64,000 nt of DNA from Blumeriella jaapii (taxonomy: Eukaryota > Ascomycota > Leotiomycetes > Helotiales > Drepanopezizaceae): positions 1 through 64,000 of the forward strand of contig VWND01000076.1 of assembly GCA_009599575.1 (NCBI GenBank). Direction: 5' to 3'. Each line of letters opens with the position of its first letter. Positions within the stretch are counted from its first letter, which is position 1. The translations under genes and the position numbers were made by a program. A model generated the notes under the pieces. That model searched no databases. It was not told the origin of the DNA and saw only the letters and a list, made by a program, of their open reading frames with translations. Positions 44,651-55,888 of this stretch are shown here, in pieces.

Positions 44651-46069
44651 AGCAGTAGCTGTGAATGTCGTCGTCGCCGTTTTGCTGGCTCCGTACCACC
44701 ACGCGATCTCCTGGGGTCTAGGCGAAGGCCTCTCTCTGCGGTCCCACGACGTGCGTGCCATTGTGCAGACATCATGACAACATGCCAAACCTCCCTCTGT
44801 GCAGACATCAGGACGACATGCCAAACCTCACTCCGTCAAGCTCGCCGCTTGCACCCCCATCCATCGAGCGAAAGGCCTTTTTGTGTCTGGTTTCCGTTTT
44901 TGATTTTTCTTTTGGGGTTTTGGGTTTCCTTCTCCCTTTCGACAGGAGCGCACAAACTCTACCGTCCCGTACAATACGTACAGCACAGACTCTGCGGTGT
45001 GTACAGTACATGCCATCGTAGTACATACTGTACAGTACATACATGCCAACTGCCCCCTTGCACATCCATCGACGGACGGTACCTGGCTCTGACATGGATC
45101 GCAGAAGTACCTTGAATCTTTCCGGGGCGAGGGAAGGTTTGCAAAGGAAAAACCAAGACGACGGCCCTGGTCGAAGTCTAAAGTATACATTTACGACATG
45201 CTTCGACCTACAGACAGTATCAACTCTGTACTGTGGGACAACAGTGTGGGTGTACAGCAAGTACTGTACTGTACATAGTAGCGCGTCTTCTGCCAACTCC
45301 ACTTGGCTTCGAGGAACCTTGTCTACTGTACAGTACAGTACATAGGATGTACCGTGTGTCCTGTACTGTAGGTATCACACGAAATCAGATCGTGCGGTCA
45401 ACAGTACTGTACCTACCTACTTACAGTACCCTCCTCTCTCGACCGAGAGTGCAGCCACCACGCACGATGCAAAGATCAACCTGCGACACTTCCCATCCAC
45501 ACCCCCAGAGCTCCAGAGCACAGGACGGTACGGTAGGTATGTACGGTACGGTATGTGCAAACCCCCTGGCCGCAGTGCCGAGCTTCGATACTTGAGAGTA
45601 TGTCCGAAGTATGTACAGTATGTACAGTACTGTCTGTACTGTGTATGTACTCCGTCTGTCCCCCACGAGCCTATCCTGAACTCGGCGAGCAGGAAAACCC
45701 GGCCGTCACTGCGGTACGGTACGGAGTACAGCACTGTACATACTGCACTGCACTGTACGAGCGAGCGAGCAAGCAAGCAAGCAAGCAAGCATCAAGCGGG
45801 GCACCTACACAGGGCCACACGGTGCGGTGCGGTGCTGTGTGGTACAGGACAGGACCGGACTACCGTGGGCACAGCCAGCCGCAGACATGGATGGAGGAAC
45901 ATTCTGCGGAAGTATACGAGAGGAGAGAGCCCACACGGACGGCGGCGGAGGAGGAGGAGGAGGAGAAGACATGGATGGCACACCTCACCGCACACACTAC
46001 ACATACTCCGAGACGCCGCAACCCAGGCCGCGCCGCTGGTGTTGGACGCGAGAGGTCAGGAAGGACGGT

Positions 46070-46447
46070 CATTAGGTAGGTAGGTAAGTAAGTAAGTAAG
46101 TAAGCGCGAGACGCCATGAATGCTTTGCTTGCTCTGATGGATGGCTGGCAGGGCAAGACCGTGGGTGGTGGTGGTGGTGGTGGTGGCTCGAAAACAAACA
46201 AACCGTGACCCGCGGTCCCCCGGAGCAGGAGTCTTCGAATCGTACCCTCGCGATGTTGTACTGTACGACAGTGCAATAGGAAGTACACTGAACCAACCGA
46301 CTGAGAACTGTCACTCACTCACTTACTACCGCACAGCACAGTACAGCATGGTACATAGATGCATACTCCGTACATATATACATACATACATACATACATA
46401 TATACATATATACATATATACTCCGTCCACACTGTCCGCACATCGTA

Positions 46448-46484
<37 letters not shown>

Positions 46485-46490
46485 GTAAGT
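46070..46490. repeat. GTAG/GTAA, TACA and CA microsatellites
   Basis: TAGGTAGGTAGGTAAGTAAG at 46074-46103, GTGGTGG at 46162-46187, TACATACATACATATATACA at 46372-46421 and (CA)n at 46450-46480. Confidence 0.85.
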
Positions 46491-47032
46491 ACAGTACAAA
46501 CCAATACCACACCACACCACACCACGTAGACAAACCAACCACGCCACGCCCGTAGTCAGGCAGCCCCCGGGGCCCCCAGGCCCACGATGCACCCACCGGC
46601 CGGCATGCACTCACTCACTACTCGACCAGCAGAACGCGCGAAAGCCAGTTGCAATGAATCGTGCGCCGATGGGGGATGTCAGCCGCGGCCGGCGGGGACA
46701 CGAACGCTCAGCTCAGCTCAGGTCAAGAGGTGCGGGAGCCAGGGGACCTGCAAGCTTCGAGAAAGCTTCGGCGCAATGGCAGTGCAAATCACGAGGCGAC
46801 GTGTCCAAGGGAAGGGGAGGGGAGGGGAGGGGGATGGCCTCGGCGAGGAGGCCCATGGAAGGGGGACGGCCAGGCTCATGGAAGGGGGACGGCCTCCGCG
46901 AGGCACATGGGAGAAGGGAACCGAGAGCGACAGACTGTATTACATGTACAGTGAGTCCTGCGCGCCTGGTCGACGAGAAAAGACGGGACGCGATCAGAGA
47001 GATGGAGCACGGGTTCGGTTCAGGTTTCATTC

Positions 47033-47495
47033 ATGGATTTTGCCACGCTCAAATCGCCGAAAAGAACACGCCTTGTACATGACATCCCCTCGCTGCATCT
47101 ACATGAGGTAGGTGTGAACGTCGCAGCCCAACCTCGCAGTCTGGTGGCGGGACTGTGGGGAGAGTATGTCTATCTTACAAAGAGAAGATCGAGTGCGCGC
47201 GCGAAGAAAATGTGGGGGTGTTGTAGCTCTAGACATTAAAGCTCTTGGTAAGCGAAGAAGAAGAAGAAGAAGAAGAAGAAGATGTGAGTGTACAAGGAAA
47301 AGCCGTAGATGTCGGCACCACACCGGTGCTGGTATCGTGAAAAAAGCCGTGAGAATATCGTGCCCACCGAAGGAGCAGAGAGCGGTGTGCCCGGTATGTA
47401 AAAACGCCATCGAAATGCCGCATGAGTTCAACAAGAAGTGGATAAGGCCTATCCAGAACGCCCCCCCGACCAAGCCGAACGCCTTTCAACAATGA
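47033..47495 (+). pseudogene. Possible broken or mis-assembled small gene with a CPVC motif
   Basis: The last part reads VCPVCKNAIEMPHEF, then NKKWIRPIQNAPPTKP and a stop at 47495, which looks like natural protein. Upstream, different frames give protein-like pieces: VVALDIKALG before a good donor (GTAAGC) and EDVSVQGKAVDVGTTPVLVS after a (GAA)n tract. These pieces lie in different frames and would need an intron plus a 1-nt correction near 47340. The family is not recognised. It may be a real gene interrupted by a sequence error, a decayed gene, or chance. It is convergent with RAX2, whose stop is 6 bases away. Confidence 0.25.
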
Positions 47496-47500
47496 CAGCT

Positions 47501-50500
47501 TCATATCATCGTGCTCTGTCTTTCGACACCGCTCCGGCCTTGGGCCAGAGAGCCAAAAAGTTGCTCCGGAGGTACTCGCGAAAGGCCCCGGCTTCGGTCA
47601 AAGCTTGCAGTTGGTGCTGGAACATATCCTTCACGCTTCCGTCGAATGCGTTCGGTGAGGATACCAGCAACGACCAAGAGGAAAATCAAGGCGAGGGAAA
47701 TACCCAGAGAAATGAGAACAACAAAGCCTTTCGCAAGTTTGCCACCTACTCGATCGTTAGCATTGGCCAGTGCTCCACCTTGTCTGTCAACTTACCAGCT
47801 TTGTTGAAGAAGTTCTGTCGTTGGGAGAAAATCTGCGAAATGCTGCCACCGCTATTGGCAGCATTTGTCGTAAGGGCGAATGGCAGGAAGGTTGTGCCAT
47901 TGAACAAGACAGCAGATGCGTTGCCGGAGCCCGGGAGATTCAATGCTCCAGTGATCATCAGGTTTTGGCTAGCGGAGATGAAGTCTGAAGAGTCGTGGTT
48001 CTTCGTGAGCGGTAGGACTTGAAGGCCACGGATAATTGTCCCGCTTCCAAAAACGTCGCCGACCGACTTCCATTCAGTGCCATGAGACTTCATAAGGAAA
48101 GCGGACCCGTTGTTGGCGGTACCAGCAACCCAAAGCTGAGACATATCACTGTTCGCTGGAGTGATGACGTCGACTGGGCCAGGGATTGCGCTCGCTCCGG
48201 TAGTAGCGGTCCAAAGCTGGTCTTTGGTGTTATATGTTGCCAGTGAGATGTTTTGCCCATCTACAGTGAGGGCCCCACCAACGATGAGACTGTTAGAGCT
48301 TGTCCAGGTCATCGCATGTGCGATGCCGCCAAGGTTAGTTCCAGGTCGATCCCATTGAGACACCGTAGTGATAAAGACACAAACAGCAGGGCACTCAAGA
48401 GAGCCCGCGGCGGAAAAGCTGCCGGCGGCATACACGTCCTCGGTTGATTGTCTGACGGAAATCGCATGGACATCTCCGGCAAGAGATGGCGGCTGCGTAC
48501 CAAAGGAAGAGGTGGCAAGATCGAAAGCTATCATTCCAGTCACGCTTCCACCATTCACGGTGCCGGAAATAGAGCCTCCGGCGTAGAGTGTATCTCCTTG
48601 AAGAGCCATGGCGAGGATGGTCGAGTCGTTAGAGAGTGATGAACCTATGCCAGTGACCATGTTGGAGTTTGAACCGTTTATGAAGACAAGGTTGTTGAGA
48701 GTAGAACCGTCGGCCGCTGTCGCAGCGAAGTGTCCTCCGAAAATGGTGAGATTGCGGCCATTTGCTTCATCGAACAAGCCGATGACAACCCCGCTCACAG
48801 TTTGGTTGCCATTAGCAGGCTTTTCCAAGTCACGGGAGACTTGAGGCTTCGTTGGTTTGATGGCAATAGGTAGGGCGTGGAGGGTATCGGAGAGACCAAC
48901 AACGTCATTGACACCTAGCTGAGACGCAGATAAGGAGCCAGCAAATAGTGAACCTCCTGTTGGAAGGTCTACAGAAGCGGTGAGTTGGCCATTTATCCAT
49001 GAAGTGGTAACGTTCAAGTTCTGGAGCCAGTTGCTGCGAGATGGTACCCAAATCGCAAAGCCCGTAACATCCACAGGGCTACTTGTACCGAATGCGAGGA
49101 TTTGCTTGAAGTCACCCGTCAATGTGATGACCACTTCAGGCGTGTTGGCGGTAACGTTCATGGTCAGAGGGACGATGCTGGTAACACTCCCGTCAACACC
49201 TGCACCAAGGGCATTCCAAGTGTTTGCCGATGTGTCGTAAGCAGCAACATTGCTGAGTCCGGTATTGCCACCCGAAATCGATTTTGAGAACTTCCCACCG
49301 ACATAAAGTATAGTGCCATTGAGACACAGAGACAAGACCTCTCCGTCGAGTCCAGATTCAGCAAGGGGAGTTGCTCCAGAAGTTGTGATCGAGAAAATGT
49401 TGTTGTATTTCTCATTCGTAAAGTTGCCACCTACGAAAGTCGTACTTCCCGAGGTCTGCATTGCGTTGACCCCAGCACCAGTCGGAAGGCTCATGCCGGC
49501 TACATCAACTGCCGAGTCGGCAAGTCCAGCCTCATCAATGACTGCCAGCCTAGGATTGTACTCAAAAAGGCTGTTAAGACCGCCGTTTGAAGAAAGGAGA
49601 TCGAACCCAACACGCTGAGCAACAACGGTGATGCTCTGAGTATCCTGTCCAGCCGCAGGTGTCAGAGTCACGGTAGGACGGAAGGCGCTCGTAGCGGCGT
49701 CGATATGTCCGGAGTAGATTTGATCGTATTTGTCAAAATTGTTCGTCTGGTGAATCTCTGTCGAAAAGAAGGCACTATTCGCCCCAGTTGACATGACACC
49801 TGTAACGTTGACTCGGCCTCGACTAGAGCATGTCCCATCTTGTATACACCCCGGCGTGAATATAACGACGGAATAGTTTCCTGATTGCTGGATGTCCGGC
49901 ATGAAAACAACAGATGCTGAGCTCGAGCCTGTGACTGTTGCTGTCAAGTATTCGGATGTGCTCTGCTGAGAAGGCGTGACGGCCCATGGTCCCGTGACAG
50001 TTGCATTGGAGGCCGTTTTACTGTTGGTGCAGGTAGGCTCGTTGAACGAGGAGATTGCGTATGCGTAGATGTCATTTTGGAACAGCTCTATGCCGTTCAA
50101 TCCTCCCCCGCTCCCATAGAATGCAGAAATATCGATTTGAAATGCGTTCATGCCAATGACGTTGACGAAGTGAAAATCTTGGTAGATGACACTTGGGTTG
50201 CTGCTTAGAGGACATTCTGCGGAGCATGAGGCATTCTGGCCCGTTGCCTCATCGGTGTACGTGAAGTTCATGATTCCGTTGATTGGGAGTGCGGTGTATC
50301 TCCAGGTCTTCGTCCCTCGTCCTTCTAGATGCGTGTTCCATAACCTCAGCTTGGTAGGTCGAAAGCCGTACCCAAATGAAGCCTTCCAGGAGCCAGGGGT
50401 ATTGTCGTCGAGGAGCCAAGTGTTTCCAACCCCATCGACTCCCGCAGTCTTGCAGACAATGTTAGCAGGATCGCCGAGCCCAGAAGTCGTGGTGGAAGAA

Positions 50501-51240
50501 GTCGCGGTCAAGTTTGCCCCAGCAATGTTGACGATCTGTTGATCTGGGAGCTTTGGGCTAGTCGCATTCCCGAGAGCTGTGAAAGATCCGCCGAAAAGAA
50601 TGTTGCCATTGGAAGCCTTGGTTATTGATTTGACAGGTCCATTGAAACCGGCGAACGGTAGGTTTGTCCATCCAGCCGTTCCAACCCAGGCAATCGCGTT
50701 GGTCGAATTCGCGCCCTTGAAGCTACCTCCAACGTATACCGTGTTCGTGTCTTGATCACAGAGCAATGCAGAGACTTGGCCGGAGAGTCCTGTCAGGGGC
50801 GTGATCGCAGACGTGTTGGGGTTGAAGAGTCCGACTCCTTGCGATTCCGTTCCCTCCAAACTCGTGAAGTTGCCGCCGACAATCACCCCAGCCATCGTAC
50901 CACCCTCCATGATGAACGTGCACATTGCCTGTATTCCAGCATCGGCCATAGCAAGGCTGGCATAGCCCTCCCCGTTCGGAAATGGTGCCAAGATCGAGTG
51001 ACTTCCGTTGGCATTGAAGCCATATTTATTCTGTCCTTCGTATTGATACAGCGAAATCCCATCGAAATCACCAACCAGTCCGACACGTCCTAGTTGGTCC
51101 AGATCCAGGTTTGCAGGCGGTACGGAATTGAATGTGACTGCGTGCGAAAGTCGCGCAAAGACGGTCAGTAAAAGCGCGCATTGCATCGACGGTGAGACCG
51201 CTCGCTCTGCCGAAAGACCCAGCCACGATAGAAGCTTCAT
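47501..51240 (-). CDS. RAX2: Rax2-like cell-polarity membrane protein
   Basis: Two exons: 51240-47796 and 47745-47501, with a 50-nt intron (GTAAGT, TGCTAAC, GAGTAG). The product has about 1229 residues. Large type I membrane protein: an N-terminal signal segment (LLLTVFARLSHAVTF), then the Rax2 start NLDLDQLGRVGLVGDFDGIS, repeated beta-propeller-like units (VIVGGNFTSLEGTESQG, VYVGGSFKGANSTN, LYVGGKFSKSISGG) and many N-glycosylation sites. One transmembrane helix is encoded mostly by exon 2 (LISLGISLALIFLLVVAGIL), followed by a basic cytosolic tail with RVPPEQLFGSLAQGRSG. Yeast Rax2 marks bud sites with Rax1; in filamentous fungi it helps keep hyphal polarity. Start is uncertain: ATG at 51240 or 51186 both leave a signal peptide. 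The frame is open to 51297 but without ATG. Confidence 0.93.
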
Positions 51241-52971
51241 TGCTGAGTCGACGCGCGAGAGAGAGCGCTCTGGTTTCGATGTTGTTGTCTCGCTCAACAG
51301 AAGTTGTCGTCGAGGTGGCTGGTGACTTGCATCGAGACGCGACTCTAATCCATCGCCCCGAGAGATGCAACGGGGTGAATATCAATTATTAGCGACAGGA
51401 TTCGACAGCTCGTCCAGCTGAAGTTCCACGATCCTCCCCGTAAATGAGTGTGATGCTGTTCAAGCGTTGACGCGGTGTGGCGTGGATGTGGGTGTGGGTG
51501 TGAGATAAAATAAGGTGAGGTGAGGTGAAAGTGAAAGGGGGTCGAGTGCGGTTGTCCCAGTGCCGGTTTGATGCCGCAAATCACTAGTAGATTGATTAGT
51601 GGGTACGAGCCCTTCTCTTATCACTTGATCTTATATTTACAACCACAACAACAACAACAACAGCGACAACAGCGACAAGAACAACTAAACCAATAAGAGA
51701 ATAATGTTGATGGATGAGATACCAAGATTGTGTGCAGGACTTCGAGCTATTGTCGTCGCGCGCACAACGGGCTTTGCTTACTGAAAGATGAAGTCGTATA
51801 ACGTGCGTCGGGTGGGATCTCGGCGAAGCTTGCACATTGGGGATTCAGACGGGAGACCACCTGAGTAGACTTGCACGATCTGATATGTCTAGGGATCTTG
51901 CATCTGCTAATAATGATAAAAGTGCGTGGTCGTCAAGGTCTACCCTCTGCGCTGCCTATCAACGCCTCGGCCGTCCCTATGTCCTGATGCGCCCCCCTAT
52001 CCCCAGGAAGCTCAACCCTGTTGTGTGCATTTATGGCTCGCAGAAGAAATATATGAAACAGCGAAACACTAAGTATAGCCAATTCGAAAGGAGAGTCGGT
52101 GGCGATGCTACTACAGTATCCTCGAGAATAGGAAACAGCAGAAAGGAGATATCCTATCGAGAGCTCTGATGGATTGTCCAATTTGATGTGCGGACTTTGT
52201 GATCGGTCTACAGAATATGCGTACCTCCTACGGAAGTCCGACCATCGTGAGGTCTGTTCCGCCTCGAGGTTTCATCCAGCGGGCCTGACAGGCGAAGATC
52301 CTCGGATGATTGGTTGTGCTTCTCGACATATCAACCCCTCCACAGGCCATGCAGCACACGCACTCTACGGAGGGCGTACTGCTATTGGGGATGCCTCCGC
52401 TTGTCTGTGCAGGTTTTAACTCTGGACCTGAAAGCAGCTGGCCCGCGAGATCTACTTGCCAGCAAGCAAAGATCCTCAAACACCCTCCCATCCCAAAACG
52501 AATCGATTGGCAGCCAGGTAGAGTGCATCATGCTTCGCTCTACAAGCATTGCGAAACTGGTGATCGCTGCCTTAATACACTCTTGCTAATCCTTAAAGAC
52601 AAACAATTGGCTTGAAGTTTGGTTACAGCCTTCTTACTTCCCAAGACGAGTGAGTCTCATCCCATGCTTAGATGTCTTTCACACACTCCAGATCTCATGT
52701 GAGGAGGTGACAGGGTAGATGGAAAATCGGCATACTTTCAAAGGAGAGCGAGTTCCAGGACATGATCGAACACAAAGCGTGGAGTAGGTATCCGGACAGA
52801 TGGAGGAAGGCATCTACGCTCACTGCCCAACGGTGCCTTGACAAACACCAAGTGACTTGAAGCCCGGATGACATACATCCCCCCGCCTACATGATCCTAA
52901 CAGATCACATCAGTACAGAACACGCGTGTAGAGAGCTCTGCTTCGAGTTGCGACTGGGCATCATCACCATC
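51241..52971. other. Intergenic region upstream of RAX2
   Basis: About 1.7 kb, RAX2 promoter side and LCL3 3' side. An ACAACAACAACAACAG tract lies at 51643-51663 and a GTGGGTGTGGGTGTG stretch at 51484-51500. Short frames (51837-52169 +, 52310-52615 +, 52228-52491 -) have no recognisable features. Confidence 0.55.
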
Positions 52972-53807
52972 CTATTTCGTATCGCTGTTCGCCGCCGTCC
53001 TGGTCTTGTAGTCTCTCGGGCTCTCGTAATCCTGTGGCTTTCCTGCCCACATGCCTCGTTTCTTCCGTCTGGCCACTTCCTCTGCCTTCCTGTACTTCTC
53101 CTCGAAGTCTCCAAATTCGGCCCCTGTCTTTGCCTCGTAGACTGTAGCCAGTCCCGCTTTCACCATCTCCTTGCCTACGTCCTTCCGGAACAGAAACCGG
53201 CGCACCCAGACGGTAGCCACCACTCGCTCATACTGGTCCCGTTTGTATATGTATGCTCGCACTCGGCGATTCATGATGTAATTCTTCAGCCACGCAAGTG
53301 CTTCGGCGGAGTATGGTTGAGCGGGTTTCCCGAAATGAGATCCTTCCGGCGCATCAATGCCGGCTAGTCGGACATGTATCTACGAGCCCAGTCAGCTTTC
53401 CGAGCAAGGCAGTTGAGGGAAAGAGGTGCGTATACCGTATTGTTCTTCAGGTCGGATTTCTTTTCGGGGATTTTGCGTCCGGGAGCCCATTCCCAACCAG
53501 CCAGTCGCCCACCCGGCGTGTGGAAAAGGTGGAAGTTATCCGCATCACCCACCCTCGTAACCTTCCCAAACAAACTCCTCGTCCTGAAGAAACGGGGTCG
53601 TATGTGCGCAGCCTCGGGTATTCGACTTAAGTAGGAGCGGTAGACGCGAACAGACACCAGGATTGTGGTTGTGAGAAGTAGGGTCGGAATCACCGTCCTC
53701 GGATCGGTGTAGTGAGACCAGTCGGTGGAATTGAGATTGTCTTTCCATGAGACTGGGCGCTTGTTGTCACTGCTATCCTTTCCTGAAGACCATGGTGGCC
53801 ATGGCAT
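52972..53807 (-). CDS. LCL3: Lcl3-type membrane-anchored staphylococcal-nuclease homologue
   Basis: Two exons: 53807-53436 and 53379-52972, with a 56-nt intron (GTATAC donor, CTCGTAG acceptor), 259 residues. The start [13 protein letters not shown] is the usual start of fungal Lcl3; the frame is open further upstream but without family support. A membrane segment lies at about residues 41-57 ([16 protein letters not shown]). The SNase domain starts at [19 protein letters not shown], with [20 protein letters not shown] right after the splice, [18 protein letters not shown] and a C-terminal helical region with [10 protein letters not shown]. The Arg and Glu of RLAGIDAPE and the Arg of YERVVA match the positions of the nuclease active site. 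Yeast Lcl3 is mitochondrial; its substrate is unknown. It lies in tandem with OGG1 and RAX2. Confidence 0.92.
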
Positions 53808-54324
53808 TGTGTTGAAACTTGAGAATGGTGGGAGAATCTTGGTGTTCTCGCTCCAGTGTGACAAGGGTCAGCTACATCTTAGTACAGTACTGTACGTACA
53901 GTACTGTACTGATACTGCACAGTTTGTATACAGTATCTGTAGGCACGAGCTTGCAAGGGCCAGGATCACCAGCGTCAGTTGACCATTGAATTTCAGATAT
54001 ATGTTGCCAACAGATCGTCAGCACGACACATTAACGTGCAGAGTAATGCCAGACCACTCACAAGGCTAAATCGTGTGAGCTCTGGTGGGCCAAGAGAAGG
54101 TGAAGACCGCGTAACAAGTCAGTCGATCTCACTTCAAACATTTCACGTCATATCATGTTCATGGCACTCTAAATAGCGGCACAGCACGAGGTGTGCCGCG
54201 AGCTTGAAAGCCGTTCAATTGGTTGAAGAGTTGCTCAAAGAAACAAGATCTCTGCAAAGACATGTCATGGATACCACAGAGCACTCTCTGTTGCACTCCT
54301 AGTCTTACAAGAATTCGGACTTGA
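53808..54324. other. Spacer between OGG1 and LCL3 with a TACTGTAC inverted repeat
   Basis: About 520 bases. At 53884-53922 lies ACAGTACTGTACGTACAGTACTGT, the same palindrome family as in the 34-47 kb region, here in a dense gene block. No gene is seen. Confidence 0.6.
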
Positions 54325-55649
54325 TCAGGAAATTCTCCGGCGTTTCGCTCGTTGACTTCTTGAGCTCTCGATCTTGATGTTCTCCTTTTGGTCGGAAGAT
54401 TCGTCCTTGACCTCGTCCACTTCAAACTCCCGCTTGATAAGGACCTTCGACTCCAAGTACACCTCATCCTCTTGCTTGATCTTGGCTTCTTCAACTGTAA
54501 CCTTGACCTTGGTCGATAGTCTCTCCGAGAACGTCTTCAGATCTGCCGCGAATAGCACTGAATGAGCCCATCCGGCTTCTTTTCCCCAAAGTCGTCTGAA
54601 ATGATCCCCAACGGCATCATATGTAATCTTCGTCAGGCTCCTATGCTTCCCTTTGCCAAACTTGTAGTCTCGTTGAGCGATTTGCCACACGTGAGTATCA
54701 ACCGGCACCGCCTCGCCCCAGCCGAGGCCCATCAAGCAGACACAATCGGCGACTTTTGGTCCTACTCCCTGAAGCTCGAGGAGTGCTTCATGCGCTTTCC
54801 GGTAACCTTCGCGGCCTCCATCCGGTAATGTTTTCTGGTCTGGGCTGTCATCAAAGGGTTCAGTGTTGCACAAACTCTCGAGCCAGCCTTCTGGCTTCTC
54901 CTTTGCAACCATCATGGCGGTTTTGGCAATGTATCCAGCACGATATCCGAACCCGAGCTCCCTTAGCCGTGACTCAACGCCTGGAACTGATAGAGCGGAG
55001 GGTGGTGGGAAATCATGAATTGGCTGGTCATCAATGTGACCGATCAAAGGTCCATAATGCAAACACAAGTTATTCACCTGTCCTTTGTTAATTCGGACCT
55101 TTTTGACTAAATACACGAATACATACCATTTGCGATATCCTGACGATATTGTTATTACTGCTGCAAATGAAACCAACAAGGGCTTCCCAGGCATCCTGCT
55201 TCAAGATCCGCACTCCAGTAAATTTTGGAGCTCTCTTCTTAAAATTTGAATCGACTGAAGACCACTGCTCATAAAGGGTGGTCAAGTCAGGCGTCAGGTT
55301 CAGGTAACGCTTCAAAAGTTCTTCCGTCCCTGCATCTTCGTCTGGCAAGGCCGAGGTCACGGTGGTGGAAGAAGGTGACTTTGATGAAGAAGAATCGCCG
55401 GGCCATGTTGTCCGGTAATGGAGATGTGTAGAGTCCTGCTTAAGGGACAATATACGCCCATGAAGGGCACAAGTCCTAAGACGACACTGAGCCCTTGAAT
55501 TCACGCGTATGAAGACGACCAACTCACCATTCATCGTCTCTGAGCTTCTTCCACCGAAACGACTGACCGCATCGCAAAGTTGTTTCGATACACAGCTCCG
55601 CTAAAGCGACAGGCAGCTTCCGCCATTCAGAAACATTCAGCGGCGCCAT
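54325..55649 (-). CDS. OGG1: 8-oxoguanine DNA glycosylase/AP lyase
   Basis: Three exons: 55649-55528, 55475-55127 and 55077-54325, 407 residues, phases closed. Removes 8-oxoguanine opposite C in base-excision repair. N-terminal OGG domain: LRCGQSFRWKK and LHGRILSLKQDS; then the helix-hairpin-helix GPD core: RILKQDAWEALVGFICSSNN, LGFGYRAGYI and LQGVGPKVADCVCLMGLG, with the catalytic Lys in GPK and the Asp in AVPVDTHVWQIA. The C-terminal tail is longer than the core needs and is Lys/Glu-rich, ending in a basic SQRAKRRRIS that could be a nuclear-localisation signal. It is divergent from U2AF65, with 239 bases between starts. Confidence 0.95.
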
Positions 55650-55888
55650 GTTTGTTGACAGATTGTATGCAGTCTTTCATTTCATCTTTGGTGGTTGAGG
55701 TTGAATCACCCATCGCTGCTCTAAGGTAGGGCCTGATCTGCAGAAATTCGGCTAGCCTCGCAACTCCTTCACTCTCGCGTCGCCAAAAAAATAGACTCGG
55801 CCAGCAGCCTTATAACTCCTCAGACCCAACCAACCTCACTTGTCAACACCCCGTATCCACGGTAGACTCGCGAATTGCAATCGCCAGC
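55650..55888. promoter_or_regulatory. Divergent promoter OGG1 / U2AF65
   Basis: 239 bases between two start codons must serve both directions. No TACTGTAC element is present here. No specific site can be assigned. Confidence 0.6.

Larger units (their letters stand above)
38338..47500. other. 9-kb simple-repeat region upstream of the C2H2 gene
   Basis: No domain-bearing frame was found in about 9.1 kb. Open frames here are made of repeats, so they read as runs of Tyr/Cys/Val, Ser/Leu or Arg/Glu. Contents in order: CT/GA tracts, hexamer arrays, GAAGAA purine block, TACTGTAC clusters, a 10-bp minisatellite, a 14-bp minisatellite, a TACTTACTTGG/TTAG array, TGTA and CA microsatellites, and a (GAA)n tract. 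A weak gene candidate lies at the right edge (47033-47495). The left kilobase probably includes promoter and leader of the C2H2 gene. Confidence 0.6.

Noticed and set aside
34000..47400. RIP-mutated transposon graveyard
   Set aside because: The region keeps many C/G bases and CpA sites, shows no long AT-rich blocks and no transposase or integrase remnants.
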